From Streptomyces sp. rh34 (GTDB taxonomy: Bacteria > Actinomycetota > Actinomycetes > Streptomycetales > Streptomycetaceae): a DNA stretch of 43,842 bases. Positions 1 through 6,685 of the stretch are shown here, one piece after another. Where the stretch lies: positions 1 through 43,842 of the forward strand of contig NZ_NTGZ01000029.1 in the NCBI RefSeq assembly GCF_002551245.1. The letters are read 5' to 3'. A program made the position numbers and the translations under genes. Under the pieces are notes generated by a model. It ran no database searches and was not told the origin of the DNA. It saw only the letters and a program-made list of their open reading frames with translations. How positions within the stretch are numbered: the stretch's first letter is position 1; each line of letters begins with the position of its first letter.

Positions 1-150
1 GGTTCCGGCCGCGCCGCGCGGCGCTGGGGCGCGCGGCGCGGAGTCCTGCCGTACGGGGCCCGCGTCGGGCCGCACGGGGTCGCGTCGCGCAGAGTCGCAC
101 CCCTTCGGCTTCCCTTCGTGCCGCGTCGGTCCTTGCCCGGTCGCGCGTCG
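1..150. other. GC-rich flank, no gene seen
   Basis: No convincing coding region is visible. The stretch lies downstream of the minus-strand DedA gene. It contains a perfect 14-base palindrome at 11-24 (GCGCCGCGCGGCGC) followed by further GCGCGCGGCGCG sequence. This could fold as a terminator-like hairpin for the DedA transcript, but there is no T-run. Confidence 0.3.
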
Positions 151-816
151 TCAGGGCCGCCCGCGGCTGCGGCCCCGGACGCGCATCGCGACGTAACCGA
201 CCAGGGTGACGGCGGCCAGCGCGAGCACGATCCTGGACACGACGCCGACGTACGCCCCGACCACCTCCCACTGGTCGCCGAGCCAGTATCCGGCCATCAC
301 GAGCACGGTGTTCCACACCAGGCTGCCCGCCGTCGTCAGCCCGACGAACACCGGCAGCGGCATGCGCTCCACGCCCGCGGGAACCGAGATCAGGCTCCGG
401 AACACCGGCACCATGCGGCCCAGCAGCACCGCCTTGGTGCCGTGCCGGGCGAACCACTCCTCCGTCCGCACCAGGTCGGAGGCCTTGACCAGGGGGAGCT
501 TCGCCCACCAGGCGTGCATCCGCTCCCGGCCGAACACGGCTCCGATCCCGTACAGGACCACGGCGCCGACGACCGAGCCGAGCGTCGTCCAGAACAGGGC
601 CGAGGCGATGCTGAGCACCCCCTGCGAGGCGGCGAACCCGGTCAGCGGCAGGATGACCTCGCTGGGCAGCGGCGGGAACACGTTCTCCAGCGCGATGGCG
701 GCGCCCGCGCCGGGACCGCCGAACGTCTCGACCAGCCCGGTGGCCCAGCCGACGACGCCCCCCTGCGACTCCGGGGCACCGAGCGGTTCCCGGGCGGCTG
801 ACAGGGTCAGGTGCAT
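151..816 (-). CDS. DedA family membrane protein
   Basis: A 221-residue integral membrane protein of the DedA/SNARE-associated family. These proteins are linked to membrane lipid carrier flipping and envelope homeostasis. The family signature is clear near residues 40-65 (ENVFPPLPSEVILPLTGF), followed by several hydrophobic segments. A second conserved block, ARHGTKAVLLGRMVPVFRSLISVPAG, contains the family's conserved basic residues near the middle. The length fits the family (about 200-220). The ATG at 816 lies 14 bases past the stop of the SIS-domain gene, so the two are probably one minus-strand operon. The frame stays open far upstream but overlaps the SIS gene there, so the internal ATG is the sensible start. 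The specific substrate cannot be read from sequence. Confidence 0.9.
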   Translation of the reverse strand: MHLTLSAAREPLGAPESQGGVVGWATGLVETFGGPGAGAAIALENVFPPLPSEVILPLTGFAASQGVLSIASALFWTTLGSVVGAVVLYGIGAVFGRERMHAWWAKLPLVKASDLVRTEEWFARHGTKAVLLGRMVPVFRSLISVPAGVERMPLPVFVGLTTAGSLVWNTVLVMAGYWLGDQWEVVGAYVGVVSRIVLALAAVTLVGYVAMRVRGRSRGRP

Positions 817-830
817 GTGTCCATGGTCCC

Positions 831-1718
831 TCAGGCGCCGTCGAGCACCACCGAACGGCTCAGGTGGCGCGGCAGGTCCGGGTCGAGTCCCCGCGCGGCC
901 GCACGGGCCAGGGCGAGGCGCTGTACGCGTACGAGGTCGGCCAGCGGGTCGAGGGTGCTGTCCACCCACTGGGCGCCCGTCGCGCGCACCTGCTCGGGCA
1001 GGCCCTCGGGGGCCTCGCCGAACATCCAGGTCGCGGTGGAGACGGTGGAGATGCTGATGGGACCGTGGCGGTACTCCATGGCGGGATAGGACTCGGTCCA
1101 GGACAGCGACGCCTCCTTCATCTTCAGCGCCGCCTCGTGGGCCAGCCCGACCGTCCACCCCCGGCCGAGGAAGGAGAACTGGGTGCTCCGCAGCAGCCCG
1201 TCGGGCAGTGGCTCGGCCAGCGCCGTCTCCGCGTCGGCGACCACGGACTCGGAGTGCAGGCCGAGGTGGGCCCGCAGCAGGGTGAGGGCGGTCGTGGCGA
1301 AGCGCGTCTGGACGACGGACCGTTCGTCGGCGAAGTCCAGGACGACGAGATCGTCGGCCGCCGCCCTGACCGGGGTCTGCGGATCCGCCGTGACGGCCAC
1401 CGTGCGGGTGGTCCCGCGCAGCCGGTTCAGCAGTTCCAGCACCTCGGTCGTGGTCCCCGAGCGGGTCAGTGCGACGACGCGGTCGTAGCCGCGGCCGAAG
1501 GGGAACTCGGAGGCGGCGAAGGCGTCCGACTCGCCCTGGCCGGAACCCTCGCGGAGCCCGGCGTAGGCCTGCGCCATGTAGAAGGAGGTACCGCAGCCGA
1601 CGACCGCGATCCGCTCGCCCGCGACGGGCAGGGCGGCGGCCTCGGGGCCGCCCGCCAGGGCGGCGGCGCGCCGCCAGCAGGCGGGCTGACTGGCTGTCTC
1701 GGTCTCGGCATACGACAC
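831..1718 (-). CDS. SIS-domain sugar-phosphate isomerase-like protein
   Basis: A 295-residue protein with two SIS (sugar isomerase) folds, related to the isomerase half of glucosamine-6-phosphate synthase and to AgaS-like proteins. Visible features are VVGCGTSFYMAQAY near residue 40 (phosphosugar loop), TRSGTTTEVLELL near residue 90, LKMKEASLSWTESYPAMEYRHGP near residue 200, and an acidic/basic C-terminus. It lacks the N-terminal glutaminase domain of GlmS. It probably isomerises or deaminates an amino-sugar phosphate. The start is GTG at 1718, preceded by GGAG seven bases away. It is divergent from a DeoR-family regulator, which usually senses a phosphosugar, so the pair probably forms a small regulated sugar-phosphate module with DedA behind it. 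The true substrate is unknown. Confidence 0.85.
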   Translation of the reverse strand: MSYAETETASQPACWRRAAALAGGPEAAALPVAGERIAVVGCGTSFYMAQAYAGLREGSGQGESDAFAASEFPFGRGYDRVVALTRSGTTTEVLELLNRLRGTTRTVAVTADPQTPVRAAADDLVVLDFADERSVVQTRFATTALTLLRAHLGLHSESVVADAETALAEPLPDGLLRSTQFSFLGRGWTVGLAHEAALKMKEASLSWTESYPAMEYRHGPISISTVSTATWMFGEAPEGLPEQVRATGAQWVDSTLDPLADLVRVQRLALARAAARGLDPDLPRHLSRSVVLDGA

Positions 1719-1779
1719 GTCTGCACTCCACGGGAACGAAAGGGACCACGGGAACGGGGCTGAGCGGCGCTGATCGCCC

Positions 1780-1806
1780 GCATGTAGAATTCTGCACGCT
1801 ACATGC
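1780..1806. promoter_or_regulatory. Inverted repeat in divergent SIS/DeoR promoter
   Basis: GCATGTAG at 1780-1787 is the exact reverse complement of CTACATGC at 1799-1806, with an 11-base spacer. A nested CTGCA/TGCAG pair lies at 1792-1796 and 1804-1808. An AT-rich tract, TTATTGAGCAAAAACAAG, follows to about 1828. The position between divergent genes suggests an operator for the adjacent DeoR-family protein; that assignment is inference. Confidence 0.5.
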
Positions 1807-1946
1807 AGTTATTGAGCAAAAACAAGCAAGGTGCAGGTGGGTGAAGAGCTCCCGAGCGGCCCTGTGCGACGCTTGCGGCGGTCCGGCCACCGGCGACCGC
1901 GTTCCCGCGAAACGCGGTGCCCGCGCCGGACGGTGAGGAGACGCAC

Positions 1947-2744
1947 TTGTCCAGGGACGCCCGGTGGGACGCGCTGCTGGAACTGGTCGGCAAGCACGGC
2001 AGGGTGGACGTCGAGGAGGCGGCGACGGCGCTCGATGTCTCGGCCGCGACCATCCGCCGCGACCTGGACCAGCTGGCGGAACAGCACCTGCTCACCCGCA
2101 CCAGGGGCGGCGCGGTCGCGCACGGGGTCTCCTACGAACTGGCGCTCCGCTACAAGACGGGCCGTCACGCGCCGGAGAAGCAGGCCATCGGCCGCGCCGT
2201 GTCCGCTCTCGTGGCCGTCGGCGAAGTCGTCGGCCTGACCGGTGGGACGACCGTGACCGAGGTCGCCAGGGCTCTGGCGGTACGCCCGGACATCGTGGGC
2301 GAGACGGCGGCGGCAGGCGGGCAGCCGACGCTGACCGTGGTGACCAACGCCCTCAACATCGCGAGTGAGCTGGCGATCCGGCCGCAGATCAAGATGGTCG
2401 TGACCGGCGGGGTCGCGAGGCCCCAGTCGTACGAGCTGACGGGCCCGCTCGCCGTCGGCGTGATGAACGAGATCACCCTGGACGTCGCCGTCCTCGGAGT
2501 GAACGCCATCGACATCGAACGCGGTGCGTACGTCCACCACGAGGGCGAGGCCAGCGTCAACCGGCTGCTCGCGGAGCGGGCCCAGCGGGTGGTGGTGGCG
2601 GCCGACTCGTCGAAGATCGGCAAGCGGGCGTTCGCCCGGGTCTGCGATCTCGGACTGGTCGACGTTCTGGTCACCGACTCGCACATCTGCGCGGAGGCGA
2701 AGGACCGGTTCGGCGATGCGGGCGTCCAGGTCATCACGGTCTGA
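1947..2744 (+). CDS. DeoR/GlpR family transcriptional regulator
   Basis: A 265-residue repressor-type regulator. Residues about 5-60 form the DeoR helix-turn-helix; the recognition helix is in DVSAATIRRDLDQLAEQ, followed by LLTRTRGGAV. The rest is the DeoRC phosphosugar-sensing domain, with VVTNALNIASEL, VVVTGG-type and VVVAADSSKIGKRAF motifs typical of the isomerase-like fold. The chosen start is TTG at 1947, six bases after GGTGAGGAG. An in-frame GTG at 1917 would add ten residues. It is transcribed away from the SIS-domain gene and probably controls that gene through the intervening inverted repeat, with a sugar phosphate as effector. Family assignment is firm; the regulon is inferred from position. 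Confidence 0.9.
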   Translation: MSRDARWDALLELVGKHGRVDVEEAATALDVSAATIRRDLDQLAEQHLLTRTRGGAVAHGVSYELALRYKTGRHAPEKQAIGRAVSALVAVGEVVGLTGGTTVTEVARALAVRPDIVGETAAAGGQPTLTVVTNALNIASELAIRPQIKMVVTGGVARPQSYELTGPLAVGVMNEITLDVAVLGVNAIDIERGAYVHHEGEASVNRLLAERAQRVVVAADSSKIGKRAFARVCDLGLVDVLVTDSHICAEAKDRFGDAGVQVITV

Positions 2745-2884
2745 TCCGCGGGGGGCGGCTCACCGCAGTCCGAACGGTGCGGGGCGTAATGAACCGATGT
2801 CCGTCGGGTACCGGAAGCGACACGGACGGAGACTTCACCGTGTCGCTGGTACGCCGAACGGGTGAGGGGCGAGAGGATTGCCCG

Positions 2885-2944
2885 ATGAACAGTGAGTGCA
2901 GCCGGCGGGAACCCGACCGGCTCGATGACGGGGTGGCCCTGTGA
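2885..2944 (+). CDS. Possible 19-codon upstream ORF (coupled to sepF-like gene)
   Basis: An ATG at 2885 opens a 19-codon frame (MNSECSRREPDRLDDGVAL) ending in TGA at 2942-2944. That TGA overlaps the GTG start of the SepF-like gene (GTGA at 2941-2944). GAGAGG lies eight bases before the ATG, whereas the GTG has no good ribosome site of its own. This arrangement suits translational coupling. No homology is recognised and the ORF is short enough to be chance. Confidence 0.3.
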   Translation: MNSECSRREPDRLDDGVAL

Positions 2945-3345
2945 GCAGGTACGACAGGTATGACAGATACGACGCCACCGACGAACAGTGGGAGGGGCTC
3001 GCCCAGGTCGTACCGCTGCGCGGCCGCGACGAGTGGCCGTCCCGGATCGACCACCGCACCGTCCCGGACGAGCGCGCGGCCGAACAGCGGCGCCTCGTCG
3101 TGCTGCGGGTACAGGTCTTCGCGGACGCGCGCGAGGTCGCCGAGTACTTGGTCGCCCAGGTTCCTGTGCTGCTCGACCTGACGGCGGCGGAAACGGACGT
3201 GGCGAAGCGGATTCTCGACTTCAGCAGCGGTGTGGTCTTCGGTCTCGGCAGCGGCATGCACCGCGTCGACCGCAATGTCTTCCTGCTCGCGCCGGTCGGC
3301 ATGGAGGTCGAGGGGGTCACGCCCGCGGGCCTCGCCCAGTCGTAG
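2941..3345 (+). CDS. SepF-like cell division protein (short paralogue)
   Basis: A 134-residue protein whose C-terminal two thirds match the SepF core that binds FtsZ. The characteristic block is RILDFSSGVVFGLGSGMHRVDRNVFLLAP near residues 90-120, and VVLRVQVFADAREVAEYL occupies the first strand/helix. SepF tethers and bundles FtsZ at division sites. This copy starts directly with three RYD repeats and a short charged region, and I see no N-terminal amphipathic membrane helix of the type found in the principal SepF. It is therefore probably one of the secondary SepF paralogues of Streptomyces, perhaps acting with the main protein during sporulation septation. The start is GTG at 2941, overlapping the stop of a 19-codon ORF. 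Confidence 0.82.
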   Translation: MSRYDRYDRYDATDEQWEGLAQVVPLRGRDEWPSRIDHRTVPDERAAEQRRLVVLRVQVFADAREVAEYLVAQVPVLLDLTAAETDVAKRILDFSSGVVFGLGSGMHRVDRNVFLLAPVGMEVEGVTPAGLAQS

Positions 3346-3520
3346 GAAGCGGCAGTCGGGGCGGCAGCCGGACCGGACCGCCGCCCCCGGCCGCGCCGCC
3401 CCCGTGTTCCGGGCCGGTCTCCGCCTTCCGCGCCGTCCCCGTTCTGCGCGTCGGACCGTCCCCTCGTGCGGAGTGGCGTGCGGGGAGGCGCTGTCGGTGG
3501 CCGGTGATAGACCTGAGGCC

Positions 3521-3880
3521 GTGACAGACATCGATGTGGCAGAACTCCAGCGGCGGCTGGCCGCGTTCGCGGCGGCGCGCGACTGGGGGCGGTATCACAC
3601 CCCGAAGAACCTGGCGGCCGCGCTCAGCGTCGAGGCCTCCGAACTGCTGGAGATCTTCCAGTGGCTGACGCCCGAACAGTCGGCGCGGGTCATGGAGAAC
3701 CCCGAATCGGCCCACCGGGTCGCCGACGAGGTGGCGGATGTGCTCGCCTATCTCCTGCAGTTCTGCGCGGTATTGGGCATCGATCCGACGGCGGCGCTGG
3801 TGGCCAAGTTGGAGCGGAACGAACAGCGCTTCCCCGTGCCGAGCGCTCCGGAACCTCACGATCGTCACTCTTCGGAGTGA
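3521..3880 (+). CDS. MazG-like nucleotide pyrophosphohydrolase
   Basis: A 119-residue all-helical NTP pyrophosphohydrolase of the MazG/dCTPase (RS21-C6) type. These enzymes hydrolyse (often non-canonical) nucleoside triphosphates to the monophosphate and pyrophosphate using Mg2+. The metal-binding pattern is visible: EASELLEIFQWL supplies ExxE, and ADEVADVLAYLL supplies the ExxD pair about 30 residues later. KNLAAALSVEASEL and VAKLERNEQRFP are typical flanks. The start is GTG at 3521; upstream in-frame codons run into non-conserved sequence. The length matches single-domain members. The stop is at 3880, just before a group of DnaA-box-like sites. The substrate is not determined by sequence; dCTP or a damaged nucleotide is likely. 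Confidence 0.88.
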   Translation: MTDIDVAELQRRLAAFAAARDWGRYHTPKNLAAALSVEASELLEIFQWLTPEQSARVMENPESAHRVADEVADVLAYLLQFCAVLGIDPTAALVAKLERNEQRFPVPSAPEPHDRHSSE

Positions 3881-3885
3881 GTGAG

Positions 3886-3963
3886 ATATCCACAGTCGAC
3901 TTCCTGTCCACAGATTTCCGATTTCCTCTGGCTTTACGGTGCCGTCTACCTCACTGTGGGTAA
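3886..3963. promoter_or_regulatory. Three DnaA-box-like 9-mers
   Basis: ATATCCACA at 3886-3894, CTGTCCACA at 3904-3912 and, on the minus strand, TTACCCACA (read as TGTGGGTAA at 3955-3963). Each differs by one or two bases from TTATCCACA/TTGTCCACA. The first two are 18 bases apart, roughly two helical turns minus three bases. They lie in the promoter region of the gene at 4005. DnaA control is inferred. Confidence 0.4.
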
Positions 3964-4004
3964 TGAATGAGGTGAGCGGGTTTTCGTACGGACGGGGGAG
4001 ACAC

Positions 4005-4505
4005 ATGGAAGCGGAGCGACTCATCGAGGCGGGACGGCGGGCGCTGGCGGGCAGCCGGGGTGCGCTGGACGTCATGGCGGAGGCCTGGCAGGCACAGGCG
4101 GTCGCCCGGGCGATCGGCAGTCGGCTGGCGCTGTACGGCCCGGTGGAGTTACGGAGCGAGGCGCGGGCGCTGGGGGAGATCGGCGCCGGGTGCTCGGCGC
4201 TGAATCACCCGACGGTGCTCTCCGGCGGAGCCAGGGCGGCCCAGTTGTCCGGGATCGCCGATGTGCGGCCGGCCTTGGCCGGGCTGGCGCTGCTGCTCGG
4301 TGAGGCCGGGATCGCCCTGGTCGGAGTGGCCTGCGACACGGGGGAGGACGGTCTGTACTGGCAGTGCATCGAGGCCATGGACGCGGCCGACGAATCACTG
4401 GACCGCGTGCACGGGATGCTGAGACGACTGGCGGAGCGGGAGAGGGAACGCGACGGTCCCTACGGCGGTATACGCGGCCCCGCGGCGTCGGCGGCGGGTC
4501 CCTGA
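4005..4505 (+). CDS. Actinobacterial hypothetical protein (DUF6099-like)
   Basis: A 166-residue, alanine-rich, probably helical soluble protein. The N-terminus (MEAERLIEAGRRALAGSR) and the AWQAQAVARAIGSRLALYGP and ELRSEARALGEIG segments resemble a Streptomyces-specific family that I believe is DUF6099; this match is from memory. There is no signal peptide or obvious catalytic motif. The start ATG at 4005 follows GGGGGAG by four bases. Codon 49 (4149-4151, Leu in VELRSE) is TTA, the only TTA codon I noticed in any gene of the window. Translation should therefore depend on the bldA leucyl-tRNA, pointing to a developmental or late-growth role. The DnaA-box-like group directly upstream supports special regulation. 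Confidence 0.7.
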   Translation: MEAERLIEAGRRALAGSRGALDVMAEAWQAQAVARAIGSRLALYGPVELRSEARALGEIGAGCSALNHPTVLSGGARAAQLSGIADVRPALAGLALLLGEAGIALVGVACDTGEDGLYWQCIEAMDAADESLDRVHGMLRRLAERERERDGPYGGIRGPAASAAGP

Positions 4506-4600
4506 GGGAAGGCGGTGGGGCGTCGAGAGGGGGTACGGACAGCTGAGGGGAGGGGGTGGGGCGTCGAGAGAGGGGACGGGCAGCACTGAGGGGAGGCAGC
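4503..4600 (+). repeat. Imperfect 41-43 base tandem repeat
   Basis: Two near-identical units at 4503-4543 and 4544-4586 share TGAGGG-AGG, GGTGGGGCGTCGAGAG and a G-rich ACGG-CAGC end. A partial third unit (TGAGGGGAGGCAGC) runs from 4587. The first unit begins at the stop codon (TGA 4503-4505) of the preceding gene, so the duplication is just outside the coding sequence. The G-rich strand is the coding strand. Confidence 0.7.
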
Positions 4601-4686
4601 GGCTGGCGGAGGCAGGGGCAGACAGGGGCAGATGCGGGGGAGGTCCGGCCTGGCCGGTGGGCGGGAGCGGGCACCGGAGAGGCAGG

Positions 4687-5619
4687 ATGGAGGGCATGGA
4701 TCTCCGCATCTTCACCGAGCCCCAGCAAGGGGCCGACTACGACACCCTGCTCACCGTCGCCAAGGCCGCCGAGGACCTGGGCTTCGACGCTTTCTACCGC
4801 TCCGACCACTATCTCCGCATGGGCTCCGGCGACGGTCTGCCCGGACCGACGGACGCCTGGATCACCCTGGCCGGACTGGCGCGCGAGACCCGGCGGATCC
4901 GGCTCGGCACGCTGATGACCGCCGGCACGTTCCGGCTGCCGGGCGTGCTGGCCATCCAGGTGGCCCAGGTCGACCAGATGTCCGGTGGCCGGGTCGAACT
5001 GGGCCTGGGGGCAGGTTGGTTCGAGGAGGAACACAAGGCCTACGGCATTCCGTTCCCGAAGGAGAAGTTCGGCCGCCTGGAGGAGCAGCTCGCGATCATC
5101 ACGGGCCTGTGGGCGACAGAGGTCGGCAGGACCTTCAGCTATGACGGGACGTACTACCAGCTCACCGATTCGCCCGCGCTGCCCAAGCCCGCCCAGGCCA
5201 AGGTGCCCGTCCTGATCGGCGGCCACGGTGCGACGCGCACCCCGCGGCTCGCCGCGCAGTACGCGGACGAGTTCAACATCCCGTTCGCCTCGCTGGAGGA
5301 CAGTGAGAGGCAGTTCGGTCGGGTCCGGGCCGCCGCGCAAGCGCACGGGCGCGCGCCGGACGACCTCGTGTACTCCAACGCGCTGATCGTCTGCACGGGC
5401 AAGGACGACGCGGAGGTCGCCAGGCGCGCGGCGGCCATCGGCCGGGACGTGGAGGAGCTCAAGGCGAACGGGCTGGCGGGATCGCCCGCGGAGGTGGTCG
5501 ACAAGATCGGCAGCTACGGGGCGATCGGCTCGTCGAGGATCTACCTCCAGGTCCTCGATCTGGACGACCTGGACCATCTGGAACTGATCTCCTCGCAGAT
5601 CCAGTCCCAGCTGACCTGA
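4687..5619 (+). CDS. LLM class F420-dependent oxidoreductase
   Basis: A 310-residue luciferase-like monooxygenase-fold protein of the kind that uses coenzyme F420 in actinobacteria. Family blocks are LGFDAFYRSDHYLRM near residue 35, RIRLGTLMTAGTFRLPGVLAIQVAQVDQMS near residue 75, GRVELGLGAGWFEEEHKAYGIPFP near residue 105, and PKPAQAKVPVLIGGHGATRTPRLAAQYADEFN near residue 180. It is a cytosolic TIM barrel. The ATG at 4687 is four bases from GGAGAGG. The ATG at 4696 (giving MDLRIF) is a conserved alternative start but has its purine tract too close. The stop falls inside a CTGAC repeat. The homocysteine methyltransferase gene follows 41 bases later on the same strand. The substrate is unknown. 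Confidence 0.9.
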   Translation: MEGMDLRIFTEPQQGADYDTLLTVAKAAEDLGFDAFYRSDHYLRMGSGDGLPGPTDAWITLAGLARETRRIRLGTLMTAGTFRLPGVLAIQVAQVDQMSGGRVELGLGAGWFEEEHKAYGIPFPKEKFGRLEEQLAIITGLWATEVGRTFSYDGTYYQLTDSPALPKPAQAKVPVLIGGHGATRTPRLAAQYADEFNIPFASLEDSERQFGRVRAAAQAHGRAPDDLVYSNALIVCTGKDDAEVARRAAAIGRDVEELKANGLAGSPAEVVDKIGSYGAIGSSRIYLQVLDLDDLDHLELISSQIQSQLT

Positions 5620-5645
5620 CCTGACCTGACCTGACCTGACCTGAC
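5611..5645 (+). repeat. (CTGAC)7 pentanucleotide tandem repeat
   Basis: Seven perfect copies of CTGAC run from 5611 to 5645. The oxidoreductase stop TGA at 5617-5619 lies in the second copy. The repeat continues until GAGGAGGAGG, the ribosome site of the next gene. A 5-base unit carries TGA in every frame over 15 bases, so slippage would shift the frame but translation would still stop within the tract. Confidence 0.95.
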
Positions 5646-5660
5646 GAGGAGGAGGCGGCT

Positions 5661-6590
5661 GTGAGCACCGGCACCACACTTGCCGACGCGCTGGACGCCG
5701 GGCCCGTCCTGCTGGACGGCGGGCTGTCCAACCAACTGGAGGCGCAGGGCTGCGATCTGTCCGACGCGCTGTGGTCGGCCCGGTTGCTGACCGACGCGCC
5801 GGAACAGATCGAGGCCGCTCACCTCGCCTACCTCCGGGCGGGCGCGCGGGTGCTCATCACGGCCAGCTATCAGGCCACCTTCGAGGGATTCGGGCGGTAC
5901 GGGCTCGACCGGGCCGGGACAGAGGCCCTGCTCGCCCGCAGCGTGGAGCTGGCCCGGGGCGCCGCCGACGCGGCGCGCCGGGCCGACCCCGGGCGGCAGA
6001 CCTGGGTCGCCGCGTCGGTCGGACCGTACGGGGCGATGCTCGCGGACGGCAGTGAGTACCGGGGCCGTTACGGGCTGAGCGTCCGGGAGCTGGAGCGCTT
6101 CCACCGCCCCCGGGTGGCGGCGCTGGCCGCTGCCGGGCCGGACGTCCTGGCGCTGGAGACGGTGCCGGACCTGGACGAGGCCGAAGCCCTGGTCCGGGTG
6201 GCCGAGGAGACCGGACTGCCGTACTGGCTCTCGTACAGCGTGGCGGGCGGCCGGACCCGGGCCGGTCAGCCGCTGGAGGAGGCGTTCGCGGTGGCGGCGG
6301 GGCAAGACTCCGCCCTCGCGGTCGGCGTCAACTGCTGCGATCCGGAGGAGGCGCGGGCGGCGGTGGAGCAGGCGGTGGCGGTCACGGGCCGGCCCGCCGT
6401 GGTCTACCCGAACAGCGGGGAGGGGTGGGACGCCGGAGCGCGGGGATGGACCGGGTGCGGCACCTTCGACCCCGGGCGGGTGCGGGCCTGGACGCGGGCC
6501 GGGGCCAGGCTCGTCGGAGGCTGCTGCCGGGTGGGGCCGGAACTCATCACGGAGCTGGCGGGGAGGCTGGAGAGCCAGGGACCGCCGTAG
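5661..6590 (+). CDS. mmuM: Homocysteine S-methyltransferase
   Basis: A 309-residue zinc-dependent methyltransferase that moves a methyl group from S-methylmethionine (or S-adenosylmethionine) to homocysteine to give methionine. The Pfam S-methyl_trans barrel is clear: LLDGGLSNQLEAQGCDLSDALWSARLL at the N-terminus, ITASYQATFEGF near residue 75, GVNCC near residue 222, and the zinc-binding pair of cysteines in RLVGGCCRVGP near residue 287. The length fits E. coli MmuM (about 310). The GTG start at 5661 follows AGGAGGAGG by about seven bases. It probably shares a transcript with the upstream oxidoreductase, though no shared pathway is evident. Confidence 0.92.
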   Translation: MSTGTTLADALDAGPVLLDGGLSNQLEAQGCDLSDALWSARLLTDAPEQIEAAHLAYLRAGARVLITASYQATFEGFGRYGLDRAGTEALLARSVELARGAADAARRADPGRQTWVAASVGPYGAMLADGSEYRGRYGLSVRELERFHRPRVAALAAAGPDVLALETVPDLDEAEALVRVAEETGLPYWLSYSVAGGRTRAGQPLEEAFAVAAGQDSALAVGVNCCDPEEARAAVEQAVAVTGRPAVVYPNSGEGWDAGARGWTGCGTFDPGRVRAWTRAGARLVGGCCRVGPELITELAGRLESQGPP

Positions 6591-6616
6591 GGGTGTCGCC
6601 GGGGTCGTCCCGGAGG

Positions 6617-6642
6617 TCATCCCCGTCCCGGGACGGGGATGA
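6617..6642. promoter_or_regulatory. Perfect 26-base palindrome upstream of hen1
   Basis: The 13-base half TCATCCCCGTCCC is followed immediately by its exact reverse complement, ending at 6642. It lies between mmuM (stop 6590) and hen1 (start 6686). As DNA it could be a dimer-binding operator. As RNA it would form an 11-bp stem with a four-base loop, but AAATTACC follows rather than a U-run. A CATACT at 6673-6678 could be the -10 of a promoter just downstream. Confidence 0.75.
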
Positions 6643-6685
6643 AATTACCTGGTGGGGGCGGGGGGCGAGGATCATACTCGGACAG

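Noticed and set aside
151..1890. A 579-codon frame that would extend DedA upstream across the SIS gene
   Set aside because: The DedA family begins at the ATG at 816. The extension overlaps the well-supported SIS-domain gene in another frame and has no domain.
3886..3963. Replication origin
   Set aside because: Only three imperfect DnaA-box-like sites, no dnaA or dnaN nearby. Streptomyces oriC has many boxes between those genes.
5611..5645. CRISPR or attachment site from the CTGAC repeats
   Set aside because: The unit is five bases with no spacers, and no cas, integrase or tRNA gene is nearby. It is a simple-sequence repeat.
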